NCBI GenBank assembly: GCA_004213235.1 | Contig: SHAI01000032.1 | Location: forward strand, 1-14,379 | Direction of reading: 5' to 3' | Length of the DNA: 14,379 nt | Source of the DNA: Parvularculaceae bacterium | GTDB lineage: Bacteria > Pseudomonadota > Alphaproteobacteria > Caulobacterales > Parvularculaceae | Notes under the pieces: generated by a model | Databases searched by the model: none | What the model was told of the DNA's origin: nothing | What the model saw: the letters and a program-made list of their open reading frames with translations, nothing else | Shown: piece by piece, positions 7,399-14,374 of the stretch | Layout: each line of letters starts with the position of its first letter | Position numbering within the stretch: position 1 is the stretch's first letter | Position numbers and translations under genes: made by a program

Positions 7399-7429
7399 GC
7401 CCAAATAAACTAAGGCCCAAATAAACTAA
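7399..7429. repeat. Two-copy 16-bp tandem repeat between convergent genes
   Basis: GCCCAAATAAACTAA occurs at 7399-7413 and again at 7415-7429, period 16. The second copy contains the stop codon (7426-7428) of the minus-strand membrane-protein gene. It lies between the converging ends of the lipoprotein and that gene and looks like replication slippage. Confidence 0.8.
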
Positions 7430-7722
7430 AGCTCAGGCGGCGGGTGACCCTCGTCGCGGGCTTTTTTCTGTCGGCCCATCTGACTAAGCGCCAAAAGCGT
7501 CAAGGTCGGCACGAAACCATCAATTTGCTCGCTCGGATCTGCAAGTTCCCACAATGCAATAAGCCCCATTGGCCCGAACAGCAAAACGGCGATTATCACC
7601 TGGAAGACATCCATAACGATGCCGCCCAGAAGGATGCGCCCAACTGTGAAATCCAGCAGGTCGATCACGATGCAGATTAGCAATTTCACTTTGCCGGACA
7701 TCATTTTTCCCAAAAAGCCCAT
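7426..7722 (-). CDS. Small membrane protein of unknown function
   Basis: A 98-residue protein with two hydrophobic stretches, about residues 13-28 (LLICIVIDLLDFTVG) and 37-58 (MDVFQVIIAVLLFGPMGLIALW), then a polar region ELADPSEQIDGFVPTLTLLALS and a charged tail. The acidic residues within and after the membrane segments (DLLD, MDVF, ELADP, EQIDG) and the phrase GFVPTLTL look like conserved-family features, but I do not recognise a named family. It follows the esterase gene by 25 nt on the same strand, so it probably shares its transcript. ATG 7722 is chosen; ATG 7704, with TTGGGA in front, is an alternative and would only remove six residues. Confidence 0.65.
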   Translation of the reverse strand: MGFLGKMMSGKVKLLICIVIDLLDFTVGRILLGGIVMDVFQVIIAVLLFGPMGLIALWELADPSEQIDGFVPTLTLLALSQMGRQKKARDEGHPPPEL

Positions 7723-7747
7723 CAGTACTGAAGCGCTCTTTAGAAGA

Positions 7748-8647
7748 TCAGTCCGCGCGGATAAACGCAAGTGTGCGGCGTAAGGCTGCGTTTGCCTCCG
7801 GCATGACTGGCGTAAACAACGGCCAGACATGTACCAGTCCCGGCTTTTCGATGAATTCGACCTCGACGCCCGCTTTGCGCGCTTTGTCCACCATTCGGAC
7901 GCTATCGTCGAACAGACATTCAGACGAACTAGCGAAAACAAGCATTGGCGGCAGGTCCGCGAAAGACCCGAACAGCGGCGATACTTCTGAATTTTGTAAA
8001 CTCAAAATACCGCCATATCGCGGCGCACCGTCGCGAACGGACGCTGCCATAAACATAAAATCAGTCGGCTCATTGGCATCAATTGAATCACCACTGGCCG
8101 TCAAATCCGTCCACGGAGAAAACAAAAACACCCGGCCGGGCAAATCCCGTCCCTTATCGCGCAGGCGTTGAATGAGCGCCAGGGTCAGACCACCACCGGC
8201 AGAATCGCCGCCAACAACGATATCGCCAGCACGCTTGCCGCAGCTTAAAAGATATTCAAACGCTGCTTCTGCATCATCAACCGCGGCTGGACAGGGGTGT
8301 TCCGGCGCCAGGCGGTAATCGAGTGAAAAGACCGGCACATTGAGCCCGCGCGCCAGAGCAAACGTCATGGGCCGATGGGTTTTTGGCGAACCGAACACGT
8401 AACCACCGCCATGAAAATACAGCACCGTGCGCGGCGTATCGTCCTCGGGACGAACCGCAGGGGGGCAATGCCATTCCCCCTTTACCGGTGCCGCTACAGG
8501 ATAGGTAAAAACATCTTTCGGCAAAGGAAATGTTTTTGCCGAATCGAATACCTCACGAATTTTTTCCGGTTCCATCTGCGCCAATGGCAACGGCTTCATC
8601 GTCTTCGCCAAATAGCGATTAATAATATGTGCCTGAATAGAAACCAC
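7748..8647 (-). CDS. Alpha/beta hydrolase, HSL family (family IV esterase)
   Basis: A 299-residue esterase of the hormone-sensitive-lipase group. The oxyanion-hole motif HGGGYVFGS is at 79-87, the nucleophile S149 sits in GDSAGGG (147-153), the likely acid is in SSECLFDDS (E243/D247 region) and the catalytic histidine is H273 in GLVHVWPLF. DYRLAPEHPCPAAVDD (110-125) is a further hallmark. It cleaves short-chain carboxylic esters; the physiological substrate is unknown. Translation begins at GTG 8647 with a strong GGGAGG 7 nt upstream. It starts 35 nt after the FAH stop on the same strand, so it is probably co-transcribed with the homogentisate-pathway hydrolase. No signal peptide is visible, so it is cytoplasmic. 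Confidence 0.93.
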   Translation of the reverse strand: MVSIQAHIINRYLAKTMKPLPLAQMEPEKIREVFDSAKTFPLPKDVFTYPVAAPVKGEWHCPPAVRPEDDTPRTVLYFHGGGYVFGSPKTHRPMTFALARGLNVPVFSLDYRLAPEHPCPAAVDDAEAAFEYLLSCGKRAGDIVVGGDSAGGGLTLALIQRLRDKGRDLPGRVFLFSPWTDLTASGDSIDANEPTDFMFMAASVRDGAPRYGGILSLQNSEVSPLFGSFADLPPMLVFASSSECLFDDSVRMVDKARKAGVEVEFIEKPGLVHVWPLFTPVMPEANAALRRTLAFIRAD

Positions 8648-8682
8648 TGGCGCGCCTCCCGGAACTGCTGAATAAATTTTCT

Positions 8683-9690
8683 CTATGCGTCGTATTTTGA
8701 AAGTTGCTGATCAATTCGACCAAAAATGCTGGCACCGTCGCCATCCAGCATATCGATTTCAACCCGGTCGCCATAACGCATGAATGGCGTAGACGGTTTA
8801 CCGTTTGAAATGGTCTCAATCATCCGGATTTCAGCAATGCATGAATAGCCCGCACCACCATCAGATACCGGCTTGCCCGGCCCGCCATCGAGCTTGTTGG
8901 ATACGGTGCCTGAACCGATGATTGTGCCCGCACAAAGCGGGCGCGTTTTAGCAGCGTGAGCAACCAGCGCACCAAAGTCAAAGGTCATGTCGACACCGGC
9001 ATTCGCCCGCCCGAAATCCGCGCCGTTCAATCGAACCAGTAAGGGCAAGTGCACCTTGCCACCGCGCCATGCATCACCAAGCTCGTCCGGCGTGACGGCG
9101 CAGGGGCTAAATGCAGAGGACGGCTTGGACTGGAAAAAGCCAAATCCTTTTGCCAGTTCCCCAGGAATAAGCCCGCGCAAAGAGACATCGTTCACCAGCA
9201 TGATCAGCCGAATATGCTCGCGCGCATTTTCCGGAGAAACGCCCATCGGTGTGTCATCAACGATAACAGCGACTTCTCCTTCCATATCAACGCCCCAGCT
9301 TTGATCATCTGCCATCAAAATATCATCTCGGGGACCAAGGAAAGAATCTGACCCGCCCTGATACATTAAAGGGTCCGTCCAGAACGTCTCCGGCATCTGT
9401 GCGCCGCGTGCTTTGCGCACCAATTCAACGTGATTCACAAAAGCTGATCCATCTGCCCACTGAAAAGCACGCGGCAACGGGGAGGCAACTGCGCCCTGAT
9501 CAAACGCCTCACCATGGCCAGCATTGACCCGCTCTGACAGCTCCTGCAGGCGCGGCGCGGTCTTTGCCCAATCATCCAACGCCGCTTGAAGCGTTGGCGC
9601 GACATCGCGCGCATCAAGCATGCGCGCAAGATCAGTAGAGACAACGACCAAACGGCCATCGCGCCCAGATTTTAATGACGCTAGTTTCAT
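8683..9690 (-). CDS. Fumarylacetoacetate hydrolase family protein, probable fumarylacetoacetase
   Basis: A 335-residue FAH-family enzyme of the bacterial type. With hmgA nearby, the likely reaction is cleavage of fumarylacetoacetate to fumarate and acetoacetate, the last step of tyrosine/homogentisate breakdown. Visible features: FVNHVELVRKARG with the catalytic-type His (about residue 87), MYQGGSDSFLGP, the metal-binding pair in DMEGEVAVI (E137, E139) and D168 in VNDVSLRG, then GTIIGSGTVSN and the C-terminal RYGDRVEIDMLD. ATG 9690 is supported by GGGAGA six nt upstream; an earlier TTG would overlap that site. It opens an operon with the esterase and the membrane protein. A palindrome lies 25 nt upstream and a TTGACA element further up. 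Other FAH-fold hydrolases are possible but less likely in this context. Confidence 0.9.
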   Translation of the reverse strand: MKLASLKSGRDGRLVVVSTDLARMLDARDVAPTLQAALDDWAKTAPRLQELSERVNAGHGEAFDQGAVASPLPRAFQWADGSAFVNHVELVRKARGAQMPETFWTDPLMYQGGSDSFLGPRDDILMADDQSWGVDMEGEVAVIVDDTPMGVSPENAREHIRLIMLVNDVSLRGLIPGELAKGFGFFQSKPSSAFSPCAVTPDELGDAWRGGKVHLPLLVRLNGADFGRANAGVDMTFDFGALVAHAAKTRPLCAGTIIGSGTVSNKLDGGPGKPVSDGGAGYSCIAEIRMIETISNGKPSTPFMRYGDRVEIDMLDGDGASIFGRIDQQLSKYDA

Positions 9691-9714
9691 TGCATTATCT
9701 CCCAATTCGTTAGA

Positions 9715-9728
9715 TGTGACATGTCACA
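9715..9728 (-). promoter_or_regulatory. Perfect 14-bp palindrome upstream of the FAH operon (candidate operator)
   Basis: TGTGACATGTCACA is a perfect palindrome 25 nt before the FAH start codon. A consensus -35 hexamer TTGACA (minus strand, 9768-9763) lies upstream, with a weak -10 candidate TAGACG (9747-9742, 15-nt spacing), which would put the palindrome near the transcription start. The core GTGACA/TGTCAC resembles the repeat before hmgA (GTAACA/TGTTAC). Binding is inference. Confidence 0.5.
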
Positions 9729-9798
9729 AGCTGGCACCTTGCGTCTAGCATCACGTGCGGTCTGTCAAATCAGCCGCAGCAAAAGAAATATTAGCCAC

Positions 9799-10572
9799 AT
9801 GCGCCTGCCCTATTCGATTCGCTGGAAACTGCTGCGCCAGTCGGCATATGCAGCGGTCCGATATAATGGCAATCAACGGGTAAAAATTGAAGACGGTCCG
9901 GCGGGGGTTCTCCTTAGCGTTGGCCCTCATTCCATCCATGCGCCTTCCCCCTTTCGCTGGAAGCTCTACCGCTGGGGCTGGCCGGCAAGGCTTGATCGTT
10001 TGGCGCGCGAATATGGCGTCGGTCGCCATGTCACATTGTCTGCCGATAGCGTGGTGTTGGATATCGGCGCGAATGCTGGCGAATTCGCCCATGTCGCTGC
10101 CCAATATAACGCGCGGATCTATTGTTGCGAACCGGACCCCGCTTTGCTGGCGTGCCTGAAACTCAACATTGCAGGCTTACCCAAAGCTTCTGTGCATGAC
10201 GTCGCCATTTGGTCGGAGACCGGGGAGCTGGATTTCGGCCTGGCACCGGCGCGCGCAGACTCTTCCGTTTTCGCGGATACAGACAAGCGCATCAATGTTG
10301 CGGCACAAACCATCGACCAGTTTTGCCAGGACAATGGGATTGAACGCATAGACCTCATCAAGTGCGACGCTGAAGGCGGCGAGCCAGAAGTGTTAGCCGG
10401 TATTGAACGCATGGCAGACCGTATTGGCGCTATCGCGCTGGACACAGGGCCAGAACGGCGCGGTGCGCGTACCCATGAGGCCTGTGCAAAGCGGCTGTCA
10501 GCACTTGGCTTTCATGTGATCGAGGAGAAGATTGGCACGCGTTGGATGACCTTTGGATTGCGCAACACCTAG
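9799..10572 (+). CDS. FkbM-family methyltransferase
   Basis: A SAM-dependent methyltransferase of the FkbM type, which O-methylates sugars, polyketides or glycans. Motifs from ATG 9799: VLDIGANAGEFAHVAAQY (86-103, SAM binding), CCEPDP (109-114, acidic ribose contact) and the FkbM signature IDLIKCDAEGGEPEVLAG (184-201). The frame is open further up to ATG 9721, which would add 26 residues. I prefer 9799 because 9721 falls inside the palindrome at 9715-9728 and close to the divergent FAH start, and neither has a strong Shine-Dalgarno. The product (257 residues) is cytoplasmic with no membrane segment. It is the only plus-strand gene between the two homogentisate units and its stop overlaps that of the convergent alcohol dehydrogenase in the palindrome CTAG (10569-10572). 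Confidence 0.88.
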   Translation: MRLPYSIRWKLLRQSAYAAVRYNGNQRVKIEDGPAGVLLSVGPHSIHAPSPFRWKLYRWGWPARLDRLAREYGVGRHVTLSADSVVLDIGANAGEFAHVAAQYNARIYCCEPDPALLACLKLNIAGLPKASVHDVAIWSETGELDFGLAPARADSSVFADTDKRINVAAQTIDQFCQDNGIERIDLIKCDAEGGEPEVLAGIERMADRIGAIALDTGPERRGARTHEACAKRLSALGFHVIEEKIGTRWMTFGLRNT

Positions 10573-11585
10573 GAAATATCGTTTTTCAAGACCACACGAT
10601 ATCGCGCCTTACCCTCGTGCAGATGCTGCATGGCTTCGTTTAACTGCGACATCGGGAAAACCTCAATCTGTGCCGAAATGCCATGTCGCGCACAAAAATC
10701 GAGCATTTTCATGGTCGTCGCTGGTGCCCCCAAAGGCGAGGATGAATACGATAACTGCCCTGGCATGAGCTGCGCGGCATGAAGCGCCACGGGACTCGGG
10801 GGTATACCAACGATATGCAAGCGCCCTTTAGGTGCGAGCGTCCGCGCAAGCTTGCCCCATTCCAGATCAACCGCAACGGCAACCAGCAGCAAATCAAACT
10901 TACCGTAAGCAGCCTTCCAGCTGGCGGGATCACGGCTATCCAGGGTGGCGTGAGCACCCAGCGCTTTGGCCTCAGCGGTCTTGCTTTCAGACGATGTAAA
11001 GGCCGTAACCTCACATCCCCATTTATTCAAAAACTGCAGCGCCAAATGGCCAAGCCCGCCAATACCGACAACGCCGACCTTATCTGTCGGTTTGACATCG
11101 AATTGAACCAGAGGGTTGAAAACCGTAATACCGCCACAAAAAAGCGGCCCGGCAGCTTCCACGGATAACTTGTCCGGTAATGGCAGTGCCCATAAGGATT
11201 GGCACCGCACCGTATCGGCAAAGCCGCCATGGCGTCCGATGATCGTGCCCTCATTTCCGGGCGAGAGATTATGGTCACCGCCAATGGATTCACAGCTTGT
11301 CAGATCGCTTCTGGAATACCAGCCAAGCCCAACGCGTTGACCGATATCCAGCCCGGTAACGCCAGCCCCCTTGGCTTTGACCCGGCCAACCACCTCATGC
11401 CCCCCAACAAACGGGTATTCCGTCCGGCCCCATTCATTGCGCCACATGGAATAATCAGAATGGCACAAGCCGCAATATTCAACGGCGATATCAACTTCAT
11501 CGTCCTTGATCTGCGGCAAGTCGTATGAATATGGGGCGAACACGCCGCCCGCGTCATGCGCAGCAAAGGCTTTTACGGTTGTCAT
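10569..11585 (-). CDS. Zinc-dependent alcohol dehydrogenase (CAD/YahK type) without structural-zinc cysteines
   Basis: A 338-residue medium-chain alcohol dehydrogenase that should interconvert an aldehyde and an alcohol with NAD(P)H. The catalytic zinc ligands are present: C41 in YCGLCHSD (37-43), H63 in GGHEVVG (61-67) and C150 in GPLFCGGITVF. The cofactor loop is GIGGLGH (174-180). The structural-zinc lobe, which in relatives has four Cys before the conserved GDHNL and EGTIxGRHGGFA segments, reads SRSDLTSCESIGGDHNLSPGNEGTI (91-115, described here by parts) and keeps only one Cys, shifted by a residue. ATG 11585 begins the usual MTTVKAFAAHD N-terminus, with AAAGGGG about 10 nt upstream; longer in-frame starts reach into hmgA. 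It follows hmgA by 16 nt and is likely co-transcribed. Its substrate is unknown. Confidence 0.92.
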   Translation of the reverse strand: MTTVKAFAAHDAGGVFAPYSYDLPQIKDDEVDIAVEYCGLCHSDYSMWRNEWGRTEYPFVGGHEVVGRVKAKGAGVTGLDIGQRVGLGWYSRSDLTSCESIGGDHNLSPGNEGTIIGRHGGFADTVRCQSLWALPLPDKLSVEAAGPLFCGGITVFNPLVQFDVKPTDKVGVVGIGGLGHLALQFLNKWGCEVTAFTSSESKTAEAKALGAHATLDSRDPASWKAAYGKFDLLLVAVAVDLEWGKLARTLAPKGRLHIVGIPPSPVALHAAQLMPGQLSYSSSPLGAPATTMKMLDFCARHGISAQIEVFPMSQLNEAMQHLHEGKARYRVVLKNDIS

Positions 11586-11601
11586 GGTCTGGCGGCCCCT
11601 T

Positions 11602-12732
11602 TTATTCAGCTTTCCAGCTATTGACGTAATCTGCATTCTCAACGGACAGCGCTGCGTCGCCAACGTCAAGGGGGTCGCGGGTGTCGATCATGACAGCGTA
11701 CTCGTCCGTTGCCGACTTTTTCTGCTCAAACATGTTTTGCAGGGCTTTGGGATGGGGACCATGGGTGAACCCCGATGGGTGAAACGTCATCATTCCAGCG
11801 TCAATATTATCACGGCTGAAGAAATCGCCCGCATGGTAAAACAAGACCTCGTCATAATCGTCATTATTATGGAAGAACGGTACTTTCAGCGCACCAGGAT
11901 CAGTTTCAAACGGGCGCGGTGCAAAAGTGCACACCACAAAACGATCTGAAAGAAAGGTCGTGTGCGCGCTTGGCGGCAAGTGATAGCGATGGCTCATCAG
12001 TGGACGAATGTCCCGCACATTCAACCGGACTGGCGACAACTCGCCATGCCACCCGATGACATCAAGCGGATTATACGGGTACGTTGCAACTGAGACCGCG
12101 CCGCGTTTTTTTATTTCAACGCCGGTTTGACGATCATCCGCCTGATGCGCCTTGAAGGCGTCATTGATTTTCGGGGCATCCAGCATGGCCGGGTCAAAGA
12201 TCGCGTGGGGCCCGACAAGCCCCTTGTCCGGCAAGGTGTAATGAGTGTTCGTCGCCTCAATCATGAGCACCGCCATGGGACGGCTCGGCGCGATCCGCCA
12301 CATCGTCCCCCGTGGCAGGACGATATAGTCGCCGCTCTCAATTGCCAGATGGCCAAAGTCGCAGAACAGATCACCTGCACCAGCATGAATAAAGAGCAGT
12401 TGATCGCCGTCGGCATTGCGCGCAAGTGCCGCCATGGGCGCGTTGAATTGCCAAAAGCGCATCTCGCAGGCTTTGTTATGCAGCACAATTGGCGCAGCCC
12501 ACGGACCGGTACCGGCTCCTTCTATAGCAACGAGATTGAACGCCCGCGGGCGTAGCGGCCCTTCAAAATTCGACCAACCCGTAGGTGGGCGCTTGTGATG
12601 CAGGAACGCTGCGGGGCCGAAAAACCCCTCCTTCGACATTTCCCGCTCATACGTACCCTCAGGAAAATCCGCGTGCGCCTGTCGCGACGCCTTACCTTCC
12701 AGTCGAGATGCAGAAATCCATTTGCGTGCCAT
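11602..12732 (-). CDS. hmgA: Homogentisate 1,2-dioxygenase
   Basis: A 376-residue double-cupin dioxygenase of the short bacterial HmgA type. It uses non-haem Fe(II) and O2 to open the ring of homogentisate, giving maleylacetoacetate in tyrosine and phenylalanine breakdown. The C-terminal catalytic segment shows the iron ligands H288 (PFFHNN), E295 (YDEVLFYH) and H324 (FTHGPHP), with GDFFSRDNIDAGMMTFHPSG between them. PYNPLDVIGWHGELSPVRLN (219-238) is a further family block. Pseudomonas and human enzymes are longer (over 430 residues); this shorter form is known from actinobacteria and alphaproteobacteria. ATG 12732 is supported by AAAGGAA seven nt upstream. It leads an operon with the alcohol dehydrogenase, and a promoter with an overlapping inverted repeat lies upstream. 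Confidence 0.9.
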   Translation of the reverse strand: MARKWISASRLEGKASRQAHADFPEGTYEREMSKEGFFGPAAFLHHKRPPTGWSNFEGPLRPRAFNLVAIEGAGTGPWAAPIVLHNKACEMRFWQFNAPMAALARNADGDQLLFIHAGAGDLFCDFGHLAIESGDYIVLPRGTMWRIAPSRPMAVLMIEATNTHYTLPDKGLVGPHAIFDPAMLDAPKINDAFKAHQADDRQTGVEIKKRGAVSVATYPYNPLDVIGWHGELSPVRLNVRDIRPLMSHRYHLPPSAHTTFLSDRFVVCTFAPRPFETDPGALKVPFFHNNDDYDEVLFYHAGDFFSRDNIDAGMMTFHPSGFTHGPHPKALQNMFEQKKSATDEYAVMIDTRDPLDVGDAALSVENADYVNSWKAE

Positions 12733-12771
12733 GGTCGCGTTCCTTTGCCGGGGATCCAGACGAAAAATCCA

Positions 12772-12801
12772 TTAGTAACATTTGTTACCATCCACCCGCA
12801 A
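12772..12801 (-). promoter_or_regulatory. Candidate hmgA promoter with overlapping inverted repeat
   Basis: On the minus strand a -35-like TTGCGG (12801-12796) and a -10-like TACTAA (12777-12772) are 18 nt apart, about 40 nt before the hmgA start. The inverted repeat GTAACA-TT-TGTTAC (12775-12788) covers the -10 box and part of the spacer, the usual place for a repressor. No regulator gene is in the window; the site is inferred from sequence only. Confidence 0.5.
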
Positions 12802-12826
12802 CACGCGCAAACATGACAAAGCCCTT

Positions 12827-12852
12827 GCGCGTTCTGGCGCGTTCTGGCGCGT
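12827..12852. repeat. 10-bp tandem repeat, 2.6 copies
   Basis: GCGCGTTCTG is repeated at 12827-12836 and 12837-12846, followed by a partial GCGCGT. It lies in the 236-nt stretch between the divergent hmgA and trxB genes. No coding sequence or clear trxB promoter is visible there. Confidence 0.8.
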
Positions 12853-12968
12853 AAACGCACCCCCACGCGGGCGAGATCCCGCCTTGTGCCCTGGCACTGA
12901 ACGGTCCATATGCGGGGTCACAATTAATTCAGTCGCAGTATGTGACGCCCTCTTCGAAAGACAACAAC

Positions 12969-13910
12969 ATGAAGACCCAAGTCCTTATCCTCGGTTCGGG
13001 CGCAGCTGGCCTGACCGCTGCCATTTACGCCGCCCGTGGCGGGTTAAAGCCGGTAGTCGTTCACGGCCTGCAACCAGGTGGTCAGATGACCATAACCACG
13101 GAAGTTGAAAACTATCCAGGATTCGCAGATGTGATTCAGGGTCCCTGGCTTATGGAGCAGATGCAAAAGCAGGCCGAGCATGTGGGCGCTGAGTTTGTCA
13201 GCGACCTCATCACAGACGTTGACCTCACCGCGCGCCCGATCCGTCTCACCGGCGATAGTGGCGAAGCGTACGAGACCGACGCCCTGATCATCGCCACCGG
13301 GGCCCAGGCAAAATGGCTTGGCCTGCCGTCGGAACAAACGTTTCAGGGGTTCGGCGTCTCCGCGTGCGCGACATGCGACGGCTTTTTCTACCGCGGCAAA
13401 GACGTGGTTGTCGTCGGCGGCGGTAACACTGCCGTTGAGGAAGCACTTTATCTCGCAGGGCTGGCCGGGTCGGTCACCCTGGTCCATCGGCGCGACAGTC
13501 TGCGTGCGGAAAAAATACTCCAGGATCGACTGTTCGCCAAAGAGAATGTCACCGTCATCTGGGATCACATTGTCGATGAAATTACTGGCGATACAGACCC
13601 TGTCTCCGTGACCGGCGTTCGATTGAAACACGCCGAGACAGGCCAGGTACGCGAGCTGACCACCCATGGCGTCTTTGTTGCAATCGGCCACGCACCAGCC
13701 ACGGACTTGTTTGCTGGTAAATTGCCCATGAAAGACAATGGCTATCTTTTAACGGCCCCTGATTCGACCGCGACCGAGATTGAAGGTGTATTCGCCGCCG
13801 GTGACGTGACCGACGATATATATCGCCAGGCGGTTACCGCTGCAGGCATGGGGTGCATGGCCGCCCTTGAAGCGGAAAAATACCTCGCCGGCCGGGATTT
13901 CGGCGCATAG
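12969..13910 (+). CDS. trxB: Thioredoxin reductase (NADPH)
   Basis: A 313-residue low-molecular-weight thioredoxin reductase: a cytoplasmic FAD enzyme that passes electrons from NADPH to thioredoxin. The FAD loop is GSGAAGLTAA (9-18), the redox disulphide is C133-A-T-C136 followed by DG, the NADPH loop is VVGGGNTAVEEALYL (148-162) with HRR (173-175) for the 2'-phosphate, and the second FAD motif is GVFAAGDVTD (273-282). Length and order are those of the bacterial TrxB family. ATG 12969 begins at the usual position just before the FAD strand and has GAAAGA about 8 nt upstream; a GTG at 12942 would add nine residues with no family support. A GTCACA-N18-TGTGAC inverted repeat (12917-12946) lies just upstream and may be chance. 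Confidence 0.96.
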   Translation: MKTQVLILGSGAAGLTAAIYAARGGLKPVVVHGLQPGGQMTITTEVENYPGFADVIQGPWLMEQMQKQAEHVGAEFVSDLITDVDLTARPIRLTGDSGEAYETDALIIATGAQAKWLGLPSEQTFQGFGVSACATCDGFFYRGKDVVVVGGGNTAVEEALYLAGLAGSVTLVHRRDSLRAEKILQDRLFAKENVTVIWDHIVDEITGDTDPVSVTGVRLKHAETGQVRELTTHGVFVAIGHAPATDLFAGKLPMKDNGYLLTAPDSTATEIEGVFAAGDVTDDIYRQAVTAAGMGCMAALEAEKYLAGRDFGA

Positions 13911-13945
13911 CCCCACCGCATTCGACGCCCCTAAAGCAAAATGGA

Positions 13946-13973
13946 CGGGATAGCCCACAGCCCAGATATCCCG
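13946..13973. terminator. Weak hairpin between trxB and the convergent last gene
   Basis: CGGGATA (13946-13952) and TATCCCG (13967-13973) can form a 7-bp stem around a 14-nt loop, located between the stop codons of trxB and the minus-strand gene. No T-run is evident on either side, so this is only a candidate bidirectional terminator. Confidence 0.4.
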
Positions 13974-13981
13974 CCTACTGA

Positions 13982-14356
13982 CTAAGAAATGCACGCCCGA
14001 AGCTGGCCCAATTTATCATGGGCCGTTTCAATATCGCTGCGCTTTGCGGCCGTGCGCAGGTCCCGCAACCGCGCCAGGGTCGCAAGCAATGCGGGAAGCT
14101 CCGGCCCACTAGCGGTGATCTGCGAGAGATTTTCCGCCGGTGCCTCGTCGGCCGGCTTTTCGATGAATTTCTTCACGAGCATGTCATGGTGCTGCACCGC
14201 CGTGCGGCCATGGGCCTCGCACACGTCAAGAAACAGTTTTGCATTGGTTTGAAACCATGTCTCGCCGGGCGATGTCGCCGCCGCATCGCAAAAATCATCA
14301 AGTAATGGGCGCATGCCAAGGCATTTGCGCAAGGATATCTGATCCTCCGGCATCAT
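13982..14356 (-). CDS. Hypothetical protein, possibly 5'-partial
   Basis: I do not recognise this protein. From ATG 14356 it has 124 residues. It appears soluble and largely helical, with three Cys, a central Pro/Glu-rich piece (EKPADEAPAENL, about residues 66-77) and a C-terminal helix rich in Leu, Ala and Arg (LPALLATLARLRDLRTAAKR). There is no signal peptide or membrane segment. The frame stays open upstream to the right edge of the window, reading LEEKILF before the MM, so the true start may lie outside; a clear Shine-Dalgarno for ATG 14356 is not seen. The strand and frame are supported by lack of other long coding choices and by plausible composition. It converges with trxB. Confidence 0.65.
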   Translation of the reverse strand: MMPEDQISLRKCLGMRPLLDDFCDAAATSPGETWFQTNAKLFLDVCEAHGRTAVQHHDMLVKKFIEKPADEAPAENLSQITASGPELPALLATLARLRDLRTAAKRSDIETAHDKLGQLRACIS

Positions 14357-14374
14357 GAAGAGAATTTTCTCTTC
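14357..14374. repeat. Inverted repeat at the edge of the last gene
   Basis: GAAGAGAA-TT-TTCTCTTC forms 8-bp perfect arms with a 2-nt centre and directly abuts ATG 14356. It could be an operator or hairpin if that ATG is the start, or merely coding sequence (LEEKILF) if the gene begins outside the window. Confidence 0.55.

Noticed and set aside
9715..9728. CRP/FNR-type binding site from the TGTGA and TCACA halves.
   Set aside because: The halves are four bases apart instead of the six expected for CRP, so the site is reported only as a palindrome of unknown regulator.
11506..11949. Plus-strand frame of 147 codons opposite the alcohol dehydrogenase and hmgA.
   Set aside because: Both real genes on the other strand cover it, and its translation has no recognisable features.
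12917..12946. GTCACA-N18-TGTGAC inverted repeat upstream of trxB.
   Set aside because: Six-base arms with a long spacer are expected by chance; mentioned in the trxB entry only.
13044..13691. Long minus-strand reading frame of 215 codons inside trxB.
   Set aside because: It is antisense to a trxB with all motifs in place; its translation shows no domain and it is a shadow of codon bias.
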